63,576 nt of DNA from Desulfobulbaceae bacterium BRH_c16a (GTDB lineage: Bacteria; Desulfobacterota; Desulfobulbia; Desulfobulbales; Desulfocapsaceae): positions 1-63,576 of the forward strand of contig LADS01000018.1 in assembly GCA_000961725.1 (NCBI GenBank), in the 5' to 3' direction. The notes under the pieces were generated by a model. That model searched no databases and had not been told where the DNA came from. It saw only the letters and a program-made list of their open reading frames with translations. The stretch's first letter is position 1. Each line of letters starts with the position of its first letter. The position numbers and the translations under genes were made by a program. Of this stretch, positions 7,956 to 17,585 are shown in pieces.

Positions 7956-10900
7956 CAGTAATCCCATTTGAACTGTATGCCCGCCTTATTATCGATATCG
8001 GTGCTTTCGCTGGTCGCCTTGATGTTCGGGGTCAGTTCGATTTCAACCTCGACCCCGCTCGAACCGGACGTCGCCCCCCGCTTGGTGCCCACATATACCC
8101 CTTCGGTAAGATATTTGCCAACCTCAACTTCGGGTCCTTCCTCGCCGCCCTCGACCCGCAGCACATCCACCTTGAGGAATTTGCGGATCGATCCCAGTAC
8201 GTCGAGGCCTCCGCCCACACCCGACATCTCGGCCGCAACGCTTGCCAGCTGGAGGGCCTCCACCGTGCTCAGACTGCCCTGGGATTTGCCAAAGAGAACT
8301 CTCGACAGAATTTCCTCCTGCGGCAGAACCGGGTCGGACGACAGGGTAAGTTTCGTTTTGCTTGCATGTCCGGCGAGAGAAGCTGTCACCGTAAGATTAC
8401 CGGCGGTATGGACTCCGACGATGTCGAGAAGCGGGTCGGGCGGCCGGCCGCCAAAAAAAGTGATCTTTGAATCCCGGATCGCAAAGGTTTTGCCGATGAC
8501 ATCGAACTGCCCGCGCCGAGCGAGCAGCTCGCCGACGATCCTCGGCTCATCGGCCATGCCGGTGATCTCAAGATTCCCCGCCCATTCGGAATCCAACCCC
8601 TTGCCACGCACGAACAAGAGGCCGGGGATATCCACCTTGATATCGAGTTCGGCGGCAAACGCACCGGCATCGGCTTGTTCTTTTTTTTCCTCCTGCCCGG
8701 CTTTCTCCTCGCTGTGGTGCAGGTTTTCAACATCCAGCTGCGGCACCGACTCGGGAAACGCCACTGCCAGGTCGACTTCGCCACGGTCCATTGAAACGTT
8801 ACCGGTAATTTCGGCCTTATTTTCGTCGCCGGTTATGTTCAGGTCGATATCGGCCCAGAACCGCAACTCGTCCATGCGGGTAACCGCCATATCGCGCATG
8901 GTAATTTCCGCTCGATAGGCCAAAGATTCGTCATCCAGTTCCACTTCCGCCTTACCGGTCAGTCTGCCTTTCCCTCCGTCGTCGGCGGTAATTTCCGAGA
9001 TGCGCAGGCCTTCCTGATCGAATCGGCCATCGATCTGAATATTGCTCAGCAGGGTACCGAACTGCAGATGCTCGTACCGGCCTTCCTGCAGAGTCAGCAC
9101 CCCCTCCCAGGCAGGTACCGCCAGGCTGCCCGAAAGCTCGGCAGCCAGCTTGATTTTCCCATCGAGCACATGATCGGGCAATGGCAGATAGGGCCAGAAC
9201 TGCGATATCTCGCCATCGATATCCGCATGGACGGCAATCAGTGCGTCGGGATCGACTTCGGCCCGTCCCTCCAGGATCGACAGAGTGAGCGGCACCTCCG
9301 CGTCGGCTTTCATCATCCTGAGATCCGGGCGTCCCAGCGACAGATCGGCCTTTACTCTTCCCTCGCTCAAGTTACCGTCGAGCTGCAGGCGCAGCGGCGG
9401 CAACTGTCCGGCGTGGGCGATCCGAATATCGCCGATATCGCCGTCGATCCGAGCCCGTGGCTTCTGTCCGGCCTGTTCGTTCAGTGAGGCTGTCAGAGAC
9501 AGGGTGCCGGTCATGCCATCCACGGCGAACATCTCGCCCCACGGCTCCAGGGCAATATCGCGAAGATCGGCCGTGGCATCAAACTCCCTTGCCGGAACCA
9601 GACGGAGGTCGAGATCGAGCCGCCCCTCGCGACCGACCGAGAGCGCCGCCGCGGCACCCACTACCCCTGCCGCAGTCCTTTCCAATTGCAGAGGCTGGCG
9701 CAGGGCAATTTTTTGTGAGCCGACCTGGACATCCAGCCTGTCGACTGTCGTACGGATATCCTCCTCCAGGGCAATATCGGCCGAGGCTGCAAGCGACACC
9801 GGCAGACGCTGCTCGAATTGCCCCCGAGCCTCGACCGTCGCCCGCATCTGCGAGAGCGCGCCCTGCACTGTCGCCTGCAATGTATCCAGGGCCGCCTGAC
9901 CGGCAACAATTTTTGTGCCATCGAGCCGCAGATCGAACACCGGATCGTCGCCAAAGGAATTATCGATATGCCCACGCACCGTCAGACGATCGACGATATC
10001 CGGATCGGCTCCGCCGACATCGGCCAGACGCAGAGCTTTGGCGCCCACATCGATATCTAGCCGTTGCCCGCTGTCTAAAGGCACAAAATCGACTCTCCCA
10101 TCGATCTGCCCGGCAGTAACGGGCGCGCCCCAGTTGCCAAGCAGCCCGGCGTCGAGGCGCGACAGGGTGATGTCGCCGGCCATCGGCATCTGATAACCGG
10201 GCAGTTCAAGCTGCCCCGTGAGATCGAGGGCTTCGCCGTTCAAGGCGATATTTGCCAGCTGCAAGCGGTCCGGCGGCAGAATCACATCGGCCTCCAGCCG
10301 GTAGGGCTGCCCGCGCAGGGCAAAATCGAGCCGGTTCAGCAGTGAAAGCACCGCCTCGTCGGACCAGTTCATGGATGTGGTCAGCTCGAGGTCTTCAAAG
10401 CGTTCGCCGGCGGTTTCAACCACCGGAACCGTCAGCCTGATGTCGCCGGCCGGTGCGCCCGGCGGACCGTCGAGAGCGATGGCTGCATGCGCGGCCTGCG
10501 GCATCGACACAGCGATGGCGGGCGGAATGGCGCCGGGCTTCACGGCAAGTTCACCTCTTACAGTCATTGCCTTGAATTCATTGTCGAGATCGATGGAAAC
10601 GGCGCCATCCGCCATCGCCGTCTCGAGGCGATCGAGCCTGATCCCCAGATCCATCTGCGGCGACACTTTCACCTGGCCCGCGACCGCCGGTTGCGGCCCG
10701 ACAAGACGATTGAGATCGGCCTGACCAAGATCGAGCTGCCGTGCGGCGATATCGATATCGGCCTGTCCGCCGCCCGCAGCATCCCAGGCGGCATTGTCGA
10801 CGGTCACCCGGCCGTTGCCCCTCAGCTCGAGCCCGGCGAGTTCCGTGAGAATCGAAAGGTCGTCAATTTCGGCCTGCAGGCCGGCATCGGAGACTCGATT

Positions 10901-12370
10901 GCCCTTCAGATCGGCCCGACCGGTCAGCTGCAGACCTTCCGCCGCAATTTCCAGCTTGTCGATCAGCAACTCTCTGAAATTTGCCGCCACATCGGCGTGT
11001 ATTGTAACATCGAGACGATCCCCGAGCATTGCCGCAAGATCGGCTTCGGACCAGTCGTTCTGAAGAGCTGTGCCTTGAGCCAGGACGGCATAGCGATCAC
11101 CCTGAGCCGCCATGCTGACCGCGACCGACAGGTCGCCGATGGTAGAAACCGGCGTGGCAACCGAGCGGCCGCCCACCGTAAGCGTCACGTCTGGCATCGC
11201 CAGGTCTCCCTCGGCATGGCCGGTCAACTCAAGCCACTGCCACTGCACCGCATCCTCGAGCAACCCGCTTGCCGCGGCATCGATCTTTGCCTGCAGATCG
11301 GCGACAAGACGGCTTGCTTCCAGATCGATATCGGCGCTGGCCGATAAGGTGAGCAGATCCGGTTTGGCAAGATCGAGTTTGGTTAACGCCAATCGGCTGG
11401 TCTCGAGATCGAACTGGCCGGCAAGGCCGATATCGATTTCACCTTGCAACGGCTCCGGCAACTGCCCCGCCAAGCCACCCAAGGTATCGGCCGCGCCGGA
11501 AAAGGTAAAACCGAGCTGCTCACCGCGCAGCTGCAGGCCGATCGTTCCTGAGAGTTCGGCCCAGTCGCCGGCGGCAAAATCCAGCTCGCCCTGCCACCCT
11601 TCTGCGGGCCCTCTGCCCTTGAGCAACACGGTTACATCGGCCGCGTCTTCCGGCCGCAGTCCGGCAAGCGTCATCACGATACCGGCGCGATCGAAGTAGC
11701 CGTCGATTTCGGCATGCAGCTCCTGTCTGCCGGCATCGAATGCGAGATCGGCGCGCAGCCGGTCGATGCCTGCATCCAGCGGCACAAGCGCAAGCGCCAG
11801 TTCGGCAGCGTGTTTTCCCGCCGCTCCCGAAGCATCGAGTTGGTAGAGGAATTGTCGACCGCTCTTCGGGTCGACAATACTCAAATGCGGGAGACTGAGT
11901 TGACCCAGCCGGATCGCCAGCGGCAACGAAAACCCGTCGGCACTTTCGCTTTCCTCTTTTGCCTTTTCCGCCTCGCGTGGGAGCACGACGGACAGGCTGC
12001 CCGCAGCCAGACGGTCAACCTGGACGACGCCGCCGAAAAGCGAGAACGGCGACCACACCAGCTCCAGCTCCCGTCCCTCGACCTGCAGACCGGTGGGTTG
12101 CATCTCGAGGATGAAACTCTCCACTGCCAGTGCGGTCCATAGGCTGCCACGGACCTTGCCCAGTTCGAACCTTCCATCGATTGCAGCCGATACCGCCCGA
12201 TTGATCGTCGGAGTGGCAAGACGCAGGACGGGACCGGTGCCAGCAAGCGCCAGCAGTGCTGCCACCAGCACCGTGAACACGGCAACACCATACAGGATGC
12301 GGCGCAGCCAGCGCCACCGGGTTGGTTTTGCGGCTTTACGGTCCAGTTTCGAGTCGGGCTGCCTGACCAT
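7955..12370 (-). CDS. tamB: Translocation and assembly module protein TamB
   Basis: A 1471-residue protein with one N-terminal membrane anchor (about residues 22-48). A long repetitive beta-rich region of the AsmA/TamB type follows, with countless short strands of the LxLxGxL kind. The conserved C-terminal TamB domain (DUF490) ends in a beta-barrel-like strand, IQFKWDY. It spans the periplasm from the inner membrane and works with the Omp85 protein encoded just upstream in outer-membrane protein or lipid transport. The gene begins within the tamA stop codon (TAATG). Length and architecture fit the family well. Confidence 0.9.
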   Translation of the reverse strand: MVRQPDSKLDRKAAKPTRWRWLRRILYGVAVFTVLVAALLALAGTGPVLRLATPTINRAVSAAIDGRFELGKVRGSLWTALAVESFILEMQPTGLQVEGRELELVWSPFSLFGGVVQVDRLAAGSLSVVLPREAEKAKEESESADGFSLPLAIRLGQLSLPHLSIVDPKSGRQFLYQLDASGAAGKHAAELALALVPLDAGIDRLRADLAFDAGRQELHAEIDGYFDRAGIVMTLAGLRPEDAADVTVLLKGRGPAEGWQGELDFAAGDWAELSGTIGLQLRGEQLGFTFSGAADTLGGLAGQLPEPLQGEIDIGLAGQFDLETSRLALTKLDLAKPDLLTLSASADIDLEASRLVADLQAKIDAAASGLLEDAVQWQWLELTGHAEGDLAMPDVTLTVGGRSVATPVSTIGDLSVAVSMAAQGDRYAVLAQGTALQNDWSEADLAAMLGDRLDVTIHADVAANFRELLIDKLEIAAEGLQLTGRADLKGNRVSDAGLQAEIDDLSILTELAGLELRGNGRVTVDNAAWDAAGGGQADIDIAARQLDLGQADLNRLVGPQPAVAGQVKVSPQMDLGIRLDRLETAMADGAVSIDLDNEFKAMTVRGELAVKPGAIPPAIAVSMPQAAHAAIALDGPPGAPAGDIRLTVPVVETAGERFEDLELTTSMNWSDEAVLSLLNRLDFALRGQPYRLEADVILPPDRLQLANIALNGEALDLTGQLELPGYQMPMAGDITLSRLDAGLLGNWGAPVTAGQIDGRVDFVPLDSGQRLDIDVGAKALRLADVGGADPDIVDRLTVRGHIDNSFGDDPVFDLRLDGTKIVAGQAALDTLQATVQGALSQMRATVEARGQFEQRLPVSLAASADIALEEDIRTTVDRLDVQVGSQKIALRQPLQLERTAAGVVGAAAALSVGREGRLDLDLRLVPAREFDATADLRDIALEPWGEMFAVDGMTGTLSLTASLNEQAGQKPRARIDGDIGDIRIAHAGQLPPLRLQLDGNLSEGRVKADLSLGRPDLRMMKADAEVPLTLSILEGRAEVDPDALIAVHADIDGEISQFWPYLPLPDHVLDGKIKLAAELSGSLAVPAWEGVLTLQEGRYEHLQFGTLLSNIQIDGRFDQEGLRISEITADDGGKGRLTGKAEVELDDESLAYRAEITMRDMAVTRMDELRFWADIDLNITGDENKAEITGNVSMDRGEVDLAVAFPESVPQLDVENLHHSEEKAGQEEKKEQADAGAFAAELDIKVDIPGLLFVRGKGLDSEWAGNLEITGMADEPRIVGELLARRGQFDVIGKTFAIRDSKITFFGGRPPDPLLDIVGVHTAGNLTVTASLAGHASKTKLTLSSDPVLPQEEILSRVLFGKSQGSLSTVEALQLASVAAEMSGVGGGLDVLGSIRKFLKVDVLRVEGGEEGPEVEVGKYLTEGVYVGTKRGATSGSSGVEVEIELTPNIKATSESTDIDNKAGIQFKWDY

Positions 12371-14277
12371 TAAAAAGCCTGCCCGATGCTGATATAAACC
12401 TGGAAGTCGTCATCGACACCTTCCCGCTTGTTCAACGGCACCGCGACGTCAAAGCGCAGCGGACCGATCGCCGTATAATAGCGCAGGCCAAGACCTGCCG
12501 CCCATTGCATATCAAGATCGTCGGGCCGGGTTTTCCTGAAAACATTGCCACCTTCGACAAACGGTACCAGACCAATCGTATCGGTCACCCGTCCGCGAAA
12601 TTCCATTCCGGCTTCAACCACCGAACGGCCTCCGATCGGATCGTTGTTTTCATCGAGCGGTCCGACCTTCTGATATTCATAGCCGCGGACCGAACCGCCT
12701 CCACCCGAATAAAACCGTTTATTCGACGGCAGCGAGGATCGTTCCTCACCCCAAACCGCCCCGAGACGGGCACGACCGGCCAGAACATAGCGACCGGCCT
12801 GGTCGAACGGCAAATAATGCGACCCGTGAAACAAAACCGAAATGAATTTCGTATCGGCGCCCGCCAGGCTGGCAAGAGGCGACACCGCGAGTTCCAGTCG
12901 ATTGCCGCTGGTTGGATCTAGGGGATTATTGGTGCTGTCGCGACGAATAAGACTGCGCAAACCTCCCAGATAGAAATTCTCGTTCGGCGAATCGGCACCG
13001 GTCAAATCGGAATATTCCGCCATCAACCCGACGGTTGCCGACCAGTATTCGCCGAACCGGCGTTCGATTCCTGCAAAACTGTCGGCCAGTTCGCCCTCAT
13101 AGGCCTCCGTATTGAATTCCTTGCCTTGGCCGCCGATAACGAGTGTCTGCCGGCGTTTGTAAAACTGCGGTTTGCGAAAATCGATCTCAAGGCCCTGTTG
13201 CAGTTGCGATCCATCCAGGTCAAACCGCAACCTTTCACCCGATCCGAACAGGTTGCGGTGCTCCCATAAAATATTGGCGCCTATTCCGTCGGCGGTCGAA
13301 TATTCGATGCCGCCGCCAATGGTGCGATGGGCGCGTTCCGTTACCTCTATTTCAATCGGGATCTGACCCTGATCATTGACCACACCCGCAGGACGGACGA
13401 TGACCGAATCGAACAAATTGGATTCCGCCAGATCGCGCCGTGTTGTGGCGATCTCCTCGGGTGAAAATAATGCGCCGGTCTGCCAGCTTCGGTAACCGGC
13501 GATGAAATCCGGATCGACCTTCTCCGTTCCGATTACCGTGACCTCGCCAAAATCGGCTTTTTCCCCGGTGATGATCTCGTAGGTGACGCTCAGGGTCTTT
13601 TTTTCCGTGTTGGCCGTCACTTTGCGGTTGCCGGCCTTGGCCAGCGGATACCCGTTGCTGCGGACGAAATCGATGGCCTTCTGTTCGGCCAGGAAAATCG
13701 GACCGGCTTCGGCCGGCATGCCGAGCGGAAGACCGGACATTTTCAGTTCCTCATCGTTCATCGACCTCCGATCGGTCTGGTCCGGACGGACAATGAGCAG
13801 ATCGGCTCCGGCGAGCGTATAGGCTGCACCGGCCTCTATCAGGTATTCAAGGACCACCGGCTCGGAAGGAATCACACCCGGTTCTGTCGTGCTGCCTCCA
13901 TGAATCTCGAAGGTAACCCTGCCGTCATAAAAGCCGAAAGACCTGAGAACGGCCTGAAACCGCTCGATATCGTCTTCCGCCCGCCGGTACAATCCTGGAA
14001 TTGTCGGCGGGGGACGATCCTGCAGACGCAAAGATGTGCTGGTCTCCCGCAGGGAGTCGAGCAGCCGTTTCTGCTGCGGATCGACGCCTGAAATCAGTAC
14101 TTCGTAAGCAATGGTGCGGCCGAGATCGTCCGCCACCATCCGGTCATCTCCGCCGTCATTGTCAAACGGGGTTCCGAGGGACGAGCAGCCGGCAATGAAC
14201 GAGCAACTCAACAGCAGGAAAAGAGAAATCAGCCGCCTGCTCAATATGATCGGAGAATGCCTCCGGTGGTCGTTCAT
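12370..14277 (-). CDS. tamA: TamA-like Omp85 outer-membrane protein with a lipoprotein signal
   Basis: 635 residues from the ATG at 14277, chosen because GGAGGAGG lies just before it (an in-frame ATG at 14301 has none). The N-terminus has a positively charged start, a hydrophobic segment and a lipobox, FIAGC, with C31 the predicted lipidated residue. POTRA domains follow (about 60-280). The C-terminal half is a 16-strand Omp85 barrel containing GGGGSVRGYEYQKVGPLD (the conserved VRGY motif of barrel loop 6) and ending in a terminal aromatic, GQAF. Proteobacterial TamA normally has a cleavable, non-lipid signal; a lipidated variant is known as TamL in Bacteroidetes. The role with TamB is inferred from the operon. 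Confidence 0.87.
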   Translation of the reverse strand: MNDHRRHSPIILSRRLISLFLLLSCSFIAGCSSLGTPFDNDGGDDRMVADDLGRTIAYEVLISGVDPQQKRLLDSLRETSTSLRLQDRPPPTIPGLYRRAEDDIERFQAVLRSFGFYDGRVTFEIHGGSTTEPGVIPSEPVVLEYLIEAGAAYTLAGADLLIVRPDQTDRRSMNDEELKMSGLPLGMPAEAGPIFLAEQKAIDFVRSNGYPLAKAGNRKVTANTEKKTLSVTYEIITGEKADFGEVTVIGTEKVDPDFIAGYRSWQTGALFSPEEIATTRRDLAESNLFDSVIVRPAGVVNDQGQIPIEIEVTERAHRTIGGGIEYSTADGIGANILWEHRNLFGSGERLRFDLDGSQLQQGLEIDFRKPQFYKRRQTLVIGGQGKEFNTEAYEGELADSFAGIERRFGEYWSATVGLMAEYSDLTGADSPNENFYLGGLRSLIRRDSTNNPLDPTSGNRLELAVSPLASLAGADTKFISVLFHGSHYLPFDQAGRYVLAGRARLGAVWGEERSSLPSNKRFYSGGGGSVRGYEYQKVGPLDENNDPIGGRSVVEAGMEFRGRVTDTIGLVPFVEGGNVFRKTRPDDLDMQWAAGLGLRYYTAIGPLRFDVAVPLNKREGVDDDFQVYISIGQAF

Positions 14278-14626
14278 CGGCCCGCCTCCTCCAAACTCCA
14301 TGATTTTTCGGATTCACGCTCCGCCAGGCCTCTCGCCATTCAATGCAGGCACCCACTCTGCTCGTCCGAGCAAACTGATGGAAGCTGCATTTATTACATT
14401 CAATCTATCCTTTCCCCCCTTATTTTGGCAAGTTTTATTCTTACGCCGCCTATCAAGGAAATTAGAATTGATGGTTTCATTATCTACTCACTGCCGGTCA
14501 ATCGGGAGAACCATCTATCGCTTGATAAAAGGGAATGGAAGCAATACACTGAGAACCTCGCTTGCCATGTTTCATATACGGTTTTGACACGATAATTTTT
14601 TTCTATTCAGAGGAATGTACTGCGCC
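14278..14626. other. Divergent intergenic region
   Basis: This lies between the start of tamA (minus) and the IscU-like gene (plus). It is AT-rich with pyrimidine tracts. Promoters for both sides must lie here, but I could not single out convincing -35/-10 pairs. A ribosome site, AGAGGAA, precedes the plus-strand gene. Confidence 0.4.
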
Positions 14627-15058
14627 ATGACTATGTTCAGTATGATTGTTGCTTTTGCTGTTTTGCTTGTCGTCGGTTTTACTTGGTTTTTTGTCTATTA
14701 CTTCAATAATCCGGTTCTGCAGAATCCCGATGGCGTGGCCAAGGTGGTCGGCAATTGCGGCGATACCATGGAGATAGGTCTGCGTTTCAATGCAGGCCGG
14801 GTCGACGGCACCCACCACTGGACCAACGGCTGCTCTTTCAGTAAGCACTGTGTCGAAACGGCTGCCAATCTGGCCATGGGCAAATCTCTTGCGGAGTTAA
14901 GAAAGATCAACATGATCAGCATAATGGAGGAGGTCGGCAGGCTTCCGGATACGCATCTGCACTGTGCTCAACTGGCCGAAACAACGCTACGGAAAAGCGT
15001 GGATAATTACTTGGAAAAAGTCAGAGAGAGGACGGCAGGGACAGAAGCGAGGGCGTAG
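14627..15058 (+). CDS. Membrane-anchored IscU/NifU-like Fe-S scaffold protein
   Basis: About 143 residues. One hydrophobic helix (about 4-26) is followed by a NifU-N/IscU domain. All cluster-site residues of IscU are present in the right order: C44 and D46 (GNCGD), C69 (TNGC) and H112-C113 (LHLHC). They match C37, D39, C63, H105 and C106 of IscU. An extra cysteine, C75, lies nearby. I prefer the ATG at 14627 because AGAGGAA stands about 11 nt upstream; the ATG at 14615 would have no spacing. The soluble-scaffold fold with a membrane anchor is unusual. The gene is monocistronic and precedes the cobalamin riboswitch. The scaffold role is inferred from intact ligands. Confidence 0.75.
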   Translation: MTMFSMIVAFAVLLVVGFTWFFVYYFNNPVLQNPDGVAKVVGNCGDTMEIGLRFNAGRVDGTHHWTNGCSFSKHCVETAANLAMGKSLAELRKINMISIMEEVGRLPDTHLHCAQLAETTLRKSVDNYLEKVRERTAGTEARA

Positions 15059-15156
15059 AATTTCAAGTTATCACTCTGTTTCAATCTCCTGCGGAATTAC
15101 AAGAACGGTCCGGACCGGTACCGTTTGCCCCACCCTGACCTTGTCCGTTTCTCTTG

Positions 15157-15185
15157 TTGACACAACTGATAAGGTACGGTAAAGA
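15157..15185 (+). promoter_or_regulatory. Promoter of the riboswitch-controlled btuB operon
   Basis: TTGACA (15157-15162), a 17-nt spacer and TAAAGA (15180-15185) place transcription start just before the P1 stem of the cobalamin riboswitch. Confidence 0.6.
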
Positions 15186-15193
15186 TTTGTGAT

Positions 15194-15362
15194 ATTTTCA
15201 GGTCTCACCAACGTGAGCGAAAAGGGAACCCGGTGCAAATCCGGGACGGGCCCGCCGCTGTAACCGGGGACGAACGTTGCAATAAAGTCACTGTCTGCCA
15301 TGGGCAAACGGGAAGACGCAACAAGTAGGAAGAGCCGGAAGTCAGAAGACCTGCCTGAAAAT
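15194..15362 (+). ncRNA. Cobalamin (AdoCbl/B12) riboswitch
   Basis: P1 is ATTTTCAG (15194-15201) pairing with CTGAAAAT (15355-15362). The core contains AAAGGGAACCCGGTG and AAATCCGGGAC, then CCGCCGCTGTAA. The B12 box AGCCGGAAGTCAGAAGACC (15333-15351) closes it. All are hallmarks of the cobalamin class. It leads the btuB, btuF-cbiZ and btuF genes, with a terminator hairpin downstream as the likely expression platform, so high cobalamin should shut the operon. Confidence 0.95.
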
Positions 15363-15506
15363 CGGTACGACTGCGATTTGTCGCAGGCTTGCCTTGCATG
15401 AAGTTCTTGCACTGGGTGGATAGCGTACACACCACTCGTCAAGGTTCATGCCCGGGATACTCCGTGGACTCGAGTTTCCCGCAGATATCTGAGGATAAAA
15501 AAGGGC

Positions 15507-15546
15507 ATCCCCGGATCAATTTTTTAATTGGTCCGGGGATTTTTTT
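15507..15546 (+). terminator. Terminator hairpin, probable expression platform of the B12 riboswitch
   Basis: Arms ATCCCCGGAtCAATT and AATTGgTCCGGGGAT flank a short T-rich loop and are followed by TTTTTT. It lies between the riboswitch and btuB and would stop transcription when cobalamin is bound. A smaller hairpin (CTGCGA/TCGCAG) at about 15371-15386 may be part of the switch. Confidence 0.8.
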
Positions 15547-15598
15547 GGCCTTTTCCCAGAAAAGTTCCCCCGGACAACACCCCGTCAGGAGGAACCTT

Positions 15599-17581
15599 AT
15601 GAAGAAGTATTACCTTGTTCTGATCTGCCCGCTTTGTGCCGGCTGTTTTGCCTCGGCCGGACAGGCCGCCGGCTCGGCGCAATCCCCGACCATGATGGAT
15701 GAAGTGGTAGTTACCGCCACGCGTACCCCGGACAGTATGAAAGGGGTCAGCAGTCACCTCAGCGTGATTGCCAACGAAGAGCTGCGGCAATCCGCCGCCC
15801 GTAATGTCGGGGAACTGCTGGCCGAAAAAGGCATCGGCCACGTCCAGCGCTACCCAGGCAATATCATCGCGGTCGGCCTGCGCGGCTTTCGCACCGATTC
15901 CCTCGGCAACGACCTGCAGGGTCATGTTTTGATCCTCCTTGACGGTCGTCGGGCTGGGACCGGCAATGTCGCCAAGATTCTTACCAAAAACGTCGAGCGC
16001 ATCGAGGTGATCCACGGACCCGGAGCGGTCCAGTACGGCTCGGGCGGGATGGGCGGGGTCATAAATATCATCACCCGGCAGGGACAGCGCAGTTCCGCCT
16101 TCATTGAAAGCGGAGCCGGTTCCTTCGATACCGCCGAGGGCAGCATCGGCGGGACGATGACGGAGGGCGGGCTCGACTTTGCCGGGGTATACACGTACGG
16201 CACCAGAGGCGACTACGACACCGGCGGCGGCAGACGGTACGACAATACCGGCATCGATTACGAAAGTGGCGAAAGCGCCAATATCGGTTACTCGTTTTCC
16301 GAGAACAAACGTCTAGGTCTGATTTTCACCCGGTTCAAAGTTGAAGACGCCGGCAGTCCCGGCTATTTCAGCAGTATCGATCTGGACGACAGCACCTCGA
16401 AAAGCAATTACTCGGTCGATGCAAATTACCGAGGAGAAACGACATCCGGGAAAATCAACTGGCTGACCCGCTATTTTTTCGGCCAGGATAAAAATTCCTG
16501 GCTGGACAACACCGCATCCGATCCCGGCGGTTGGGACACCGGTCTCGGTTCAAAGAACAAGACCGACCAGCGGGGTGCCCAGGTCCAGATCGGCGGCACG
16601 CTCGGCACAACCACTTTTACCACTGGTTTCGACTGGCTCGACTATCAGGTAAAAAACAGCTGGGCTCCCGCCAGGACCGGCTATACCAACCCGGCCGCCT
16701 TCATTCTCGGCAAGACCGCTTTCCTGGATGATAGCCTTTTTGCCAATATCGGCCTGCGCTATGACAGGTATGCGGTCGAGGTCAAAGAACCGAAAGGCAG
16801 GGAGGAGGATCAGGACCGGTTAACCCCCAAGATCGGCCTGGCCTGGCTGGTCCTGGAAGATCTGAAACTGCGGGCCGAGTTTGGGCAAGGGTTCGTGATG
16901 CCTTCGGCCGACCAGCTGGCCGCCGACTATCCGAGCTTTGGCGGGCGGATTGTCGGCAATCCCGAGCTCGACCCGGAAAAAAGCTCCACCTATGAAGGAG
17001 GGATAGACTTCAGTCGGAGAGGTTTCTCCGGAACCCTGAGCTATTTCCACACCGAATTTGCCGACAAGATCACCCTCGAACACCTGACAAACGGCAATAC
17101 CACCTGGAAAAATCTCGGCGAGGCGACTCTCGCCGGTTTCGAGACGGAGTGCGGTTACGACCTCGGCGCAGCATTTTCCTGGGACTGGGAAGTAAAACCC
17201 TCTCTCAACCTGACCTATCTGACACAATACGAAGACCGGGAGACCGGCGACGACCTGCAATATGTCAGTGCCGTGAACATAGCCGGCGGACTCACTGTCG
17301 GCAACGGGGCGGGAACCTTCATCCGCCTCAATCTTGCCTATAGCGGCAGCCAGGACGTGCAGGACTGGGAGTCCGGCACCTATCCGGCACCGGTGGTGGA
17401 ACTTGCCAGTGTCGCCGTGGTCGATCTCAACGCGGCCTACCGTTTCCTCGAGACGAAGAATTACGGGACCTTTGCCCTGCGCGGCGAGATCAAAAATCTT
17501 TTTGATGAAGAGTATGCCTACGTCAAAGGGTATCCGATGCCCGGCCGCGGTTTTTTTGTCGGCCTACGCTGGGAGTATTGA
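15599..17581 (+). CDS. btuB: TonB-dependent cobalamin/corrinoid receptor BtuB
   Basis: 660 residues from the ATG at 15599, with CAGGAGG upstream. A signal peptide (to about residue 23) is followed by a TonB box, DEVVVTATRTPDSMKG. A plug domain comes next (VEVIHGPGAVQYGSGGMGGVINI-type motif), then a 22-strand barrel ending in GFFVGLRWEY with a terminal aromatic. The B12 riboswitch immediately upstream and BtuF proteins downstream make corrinoids the substrate. It would be energised by a TonB-ExbBD complex such as the one at 33-36 kb in this window. Confidence 0.9.
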   Translation: MKKYYLVLICPLCAGCFASAGQAAGSAQSPTMMDEVVVTATRTPDSMKGVSSHLSVIANEELRQSAARNVGELLAEKGIGHVQRYPGNIIAVGLRGFRTDSLGNDLQGHVLILLDGRRAGTGNVAKILTKNVERIEVIHGPGAVQYGSGGMGGVINIITRQGQRSSAFIESGAGSFDTAEGSIGGTMTEGGLDFAGVYTYGTRGDYDTGGGRRYDNTGIDYESGESANIGYSFSENKRLGLIFTRFKVEDAGSPGYFSSIDLDDSTSKSNYSVDANYRGETTSGKINWLTRYFFGQDKNSWLDNTASDPGGWDTGLGSKNKTDQRGAQVQIGGTLGTTTFTTGFDWLDYQVKNSWAPARTGYTNPAAFILGKTAFLDDSLFANIGLRYDRYAVEVKEPKGREEDQDRLTPKIGLAWLVLEDLKLRAEFGQGFVMPSADQLAADYPSFGGRIVGNPELDPEKSSTYEGGIDFSRRGFSGTLSYFHTEFADKITLEHLTNGNTTWKNLGEATLAGFETECGYDLGAAFSWDWEVKPSLNLTYLTQYEDRETGDDLQYVSAVNIAGGLTVGNGAGTFIRLNLAYSGSQDVQDWESGTYPAPVVELASVAVVDLNAAYRFLETKNYGTFALRGEIKNLFDEEYAYVKGYPMPGRGFFVGLRWEY

Positions 17582-17585
17582 ACAG

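Noticed and set aside
15389..15598. Seventy extra codons in frame before BtuB
   Set aside because: They run through the riboswitch terminator hairpin; a signal peptide and ribosome site mark the start at 15599.
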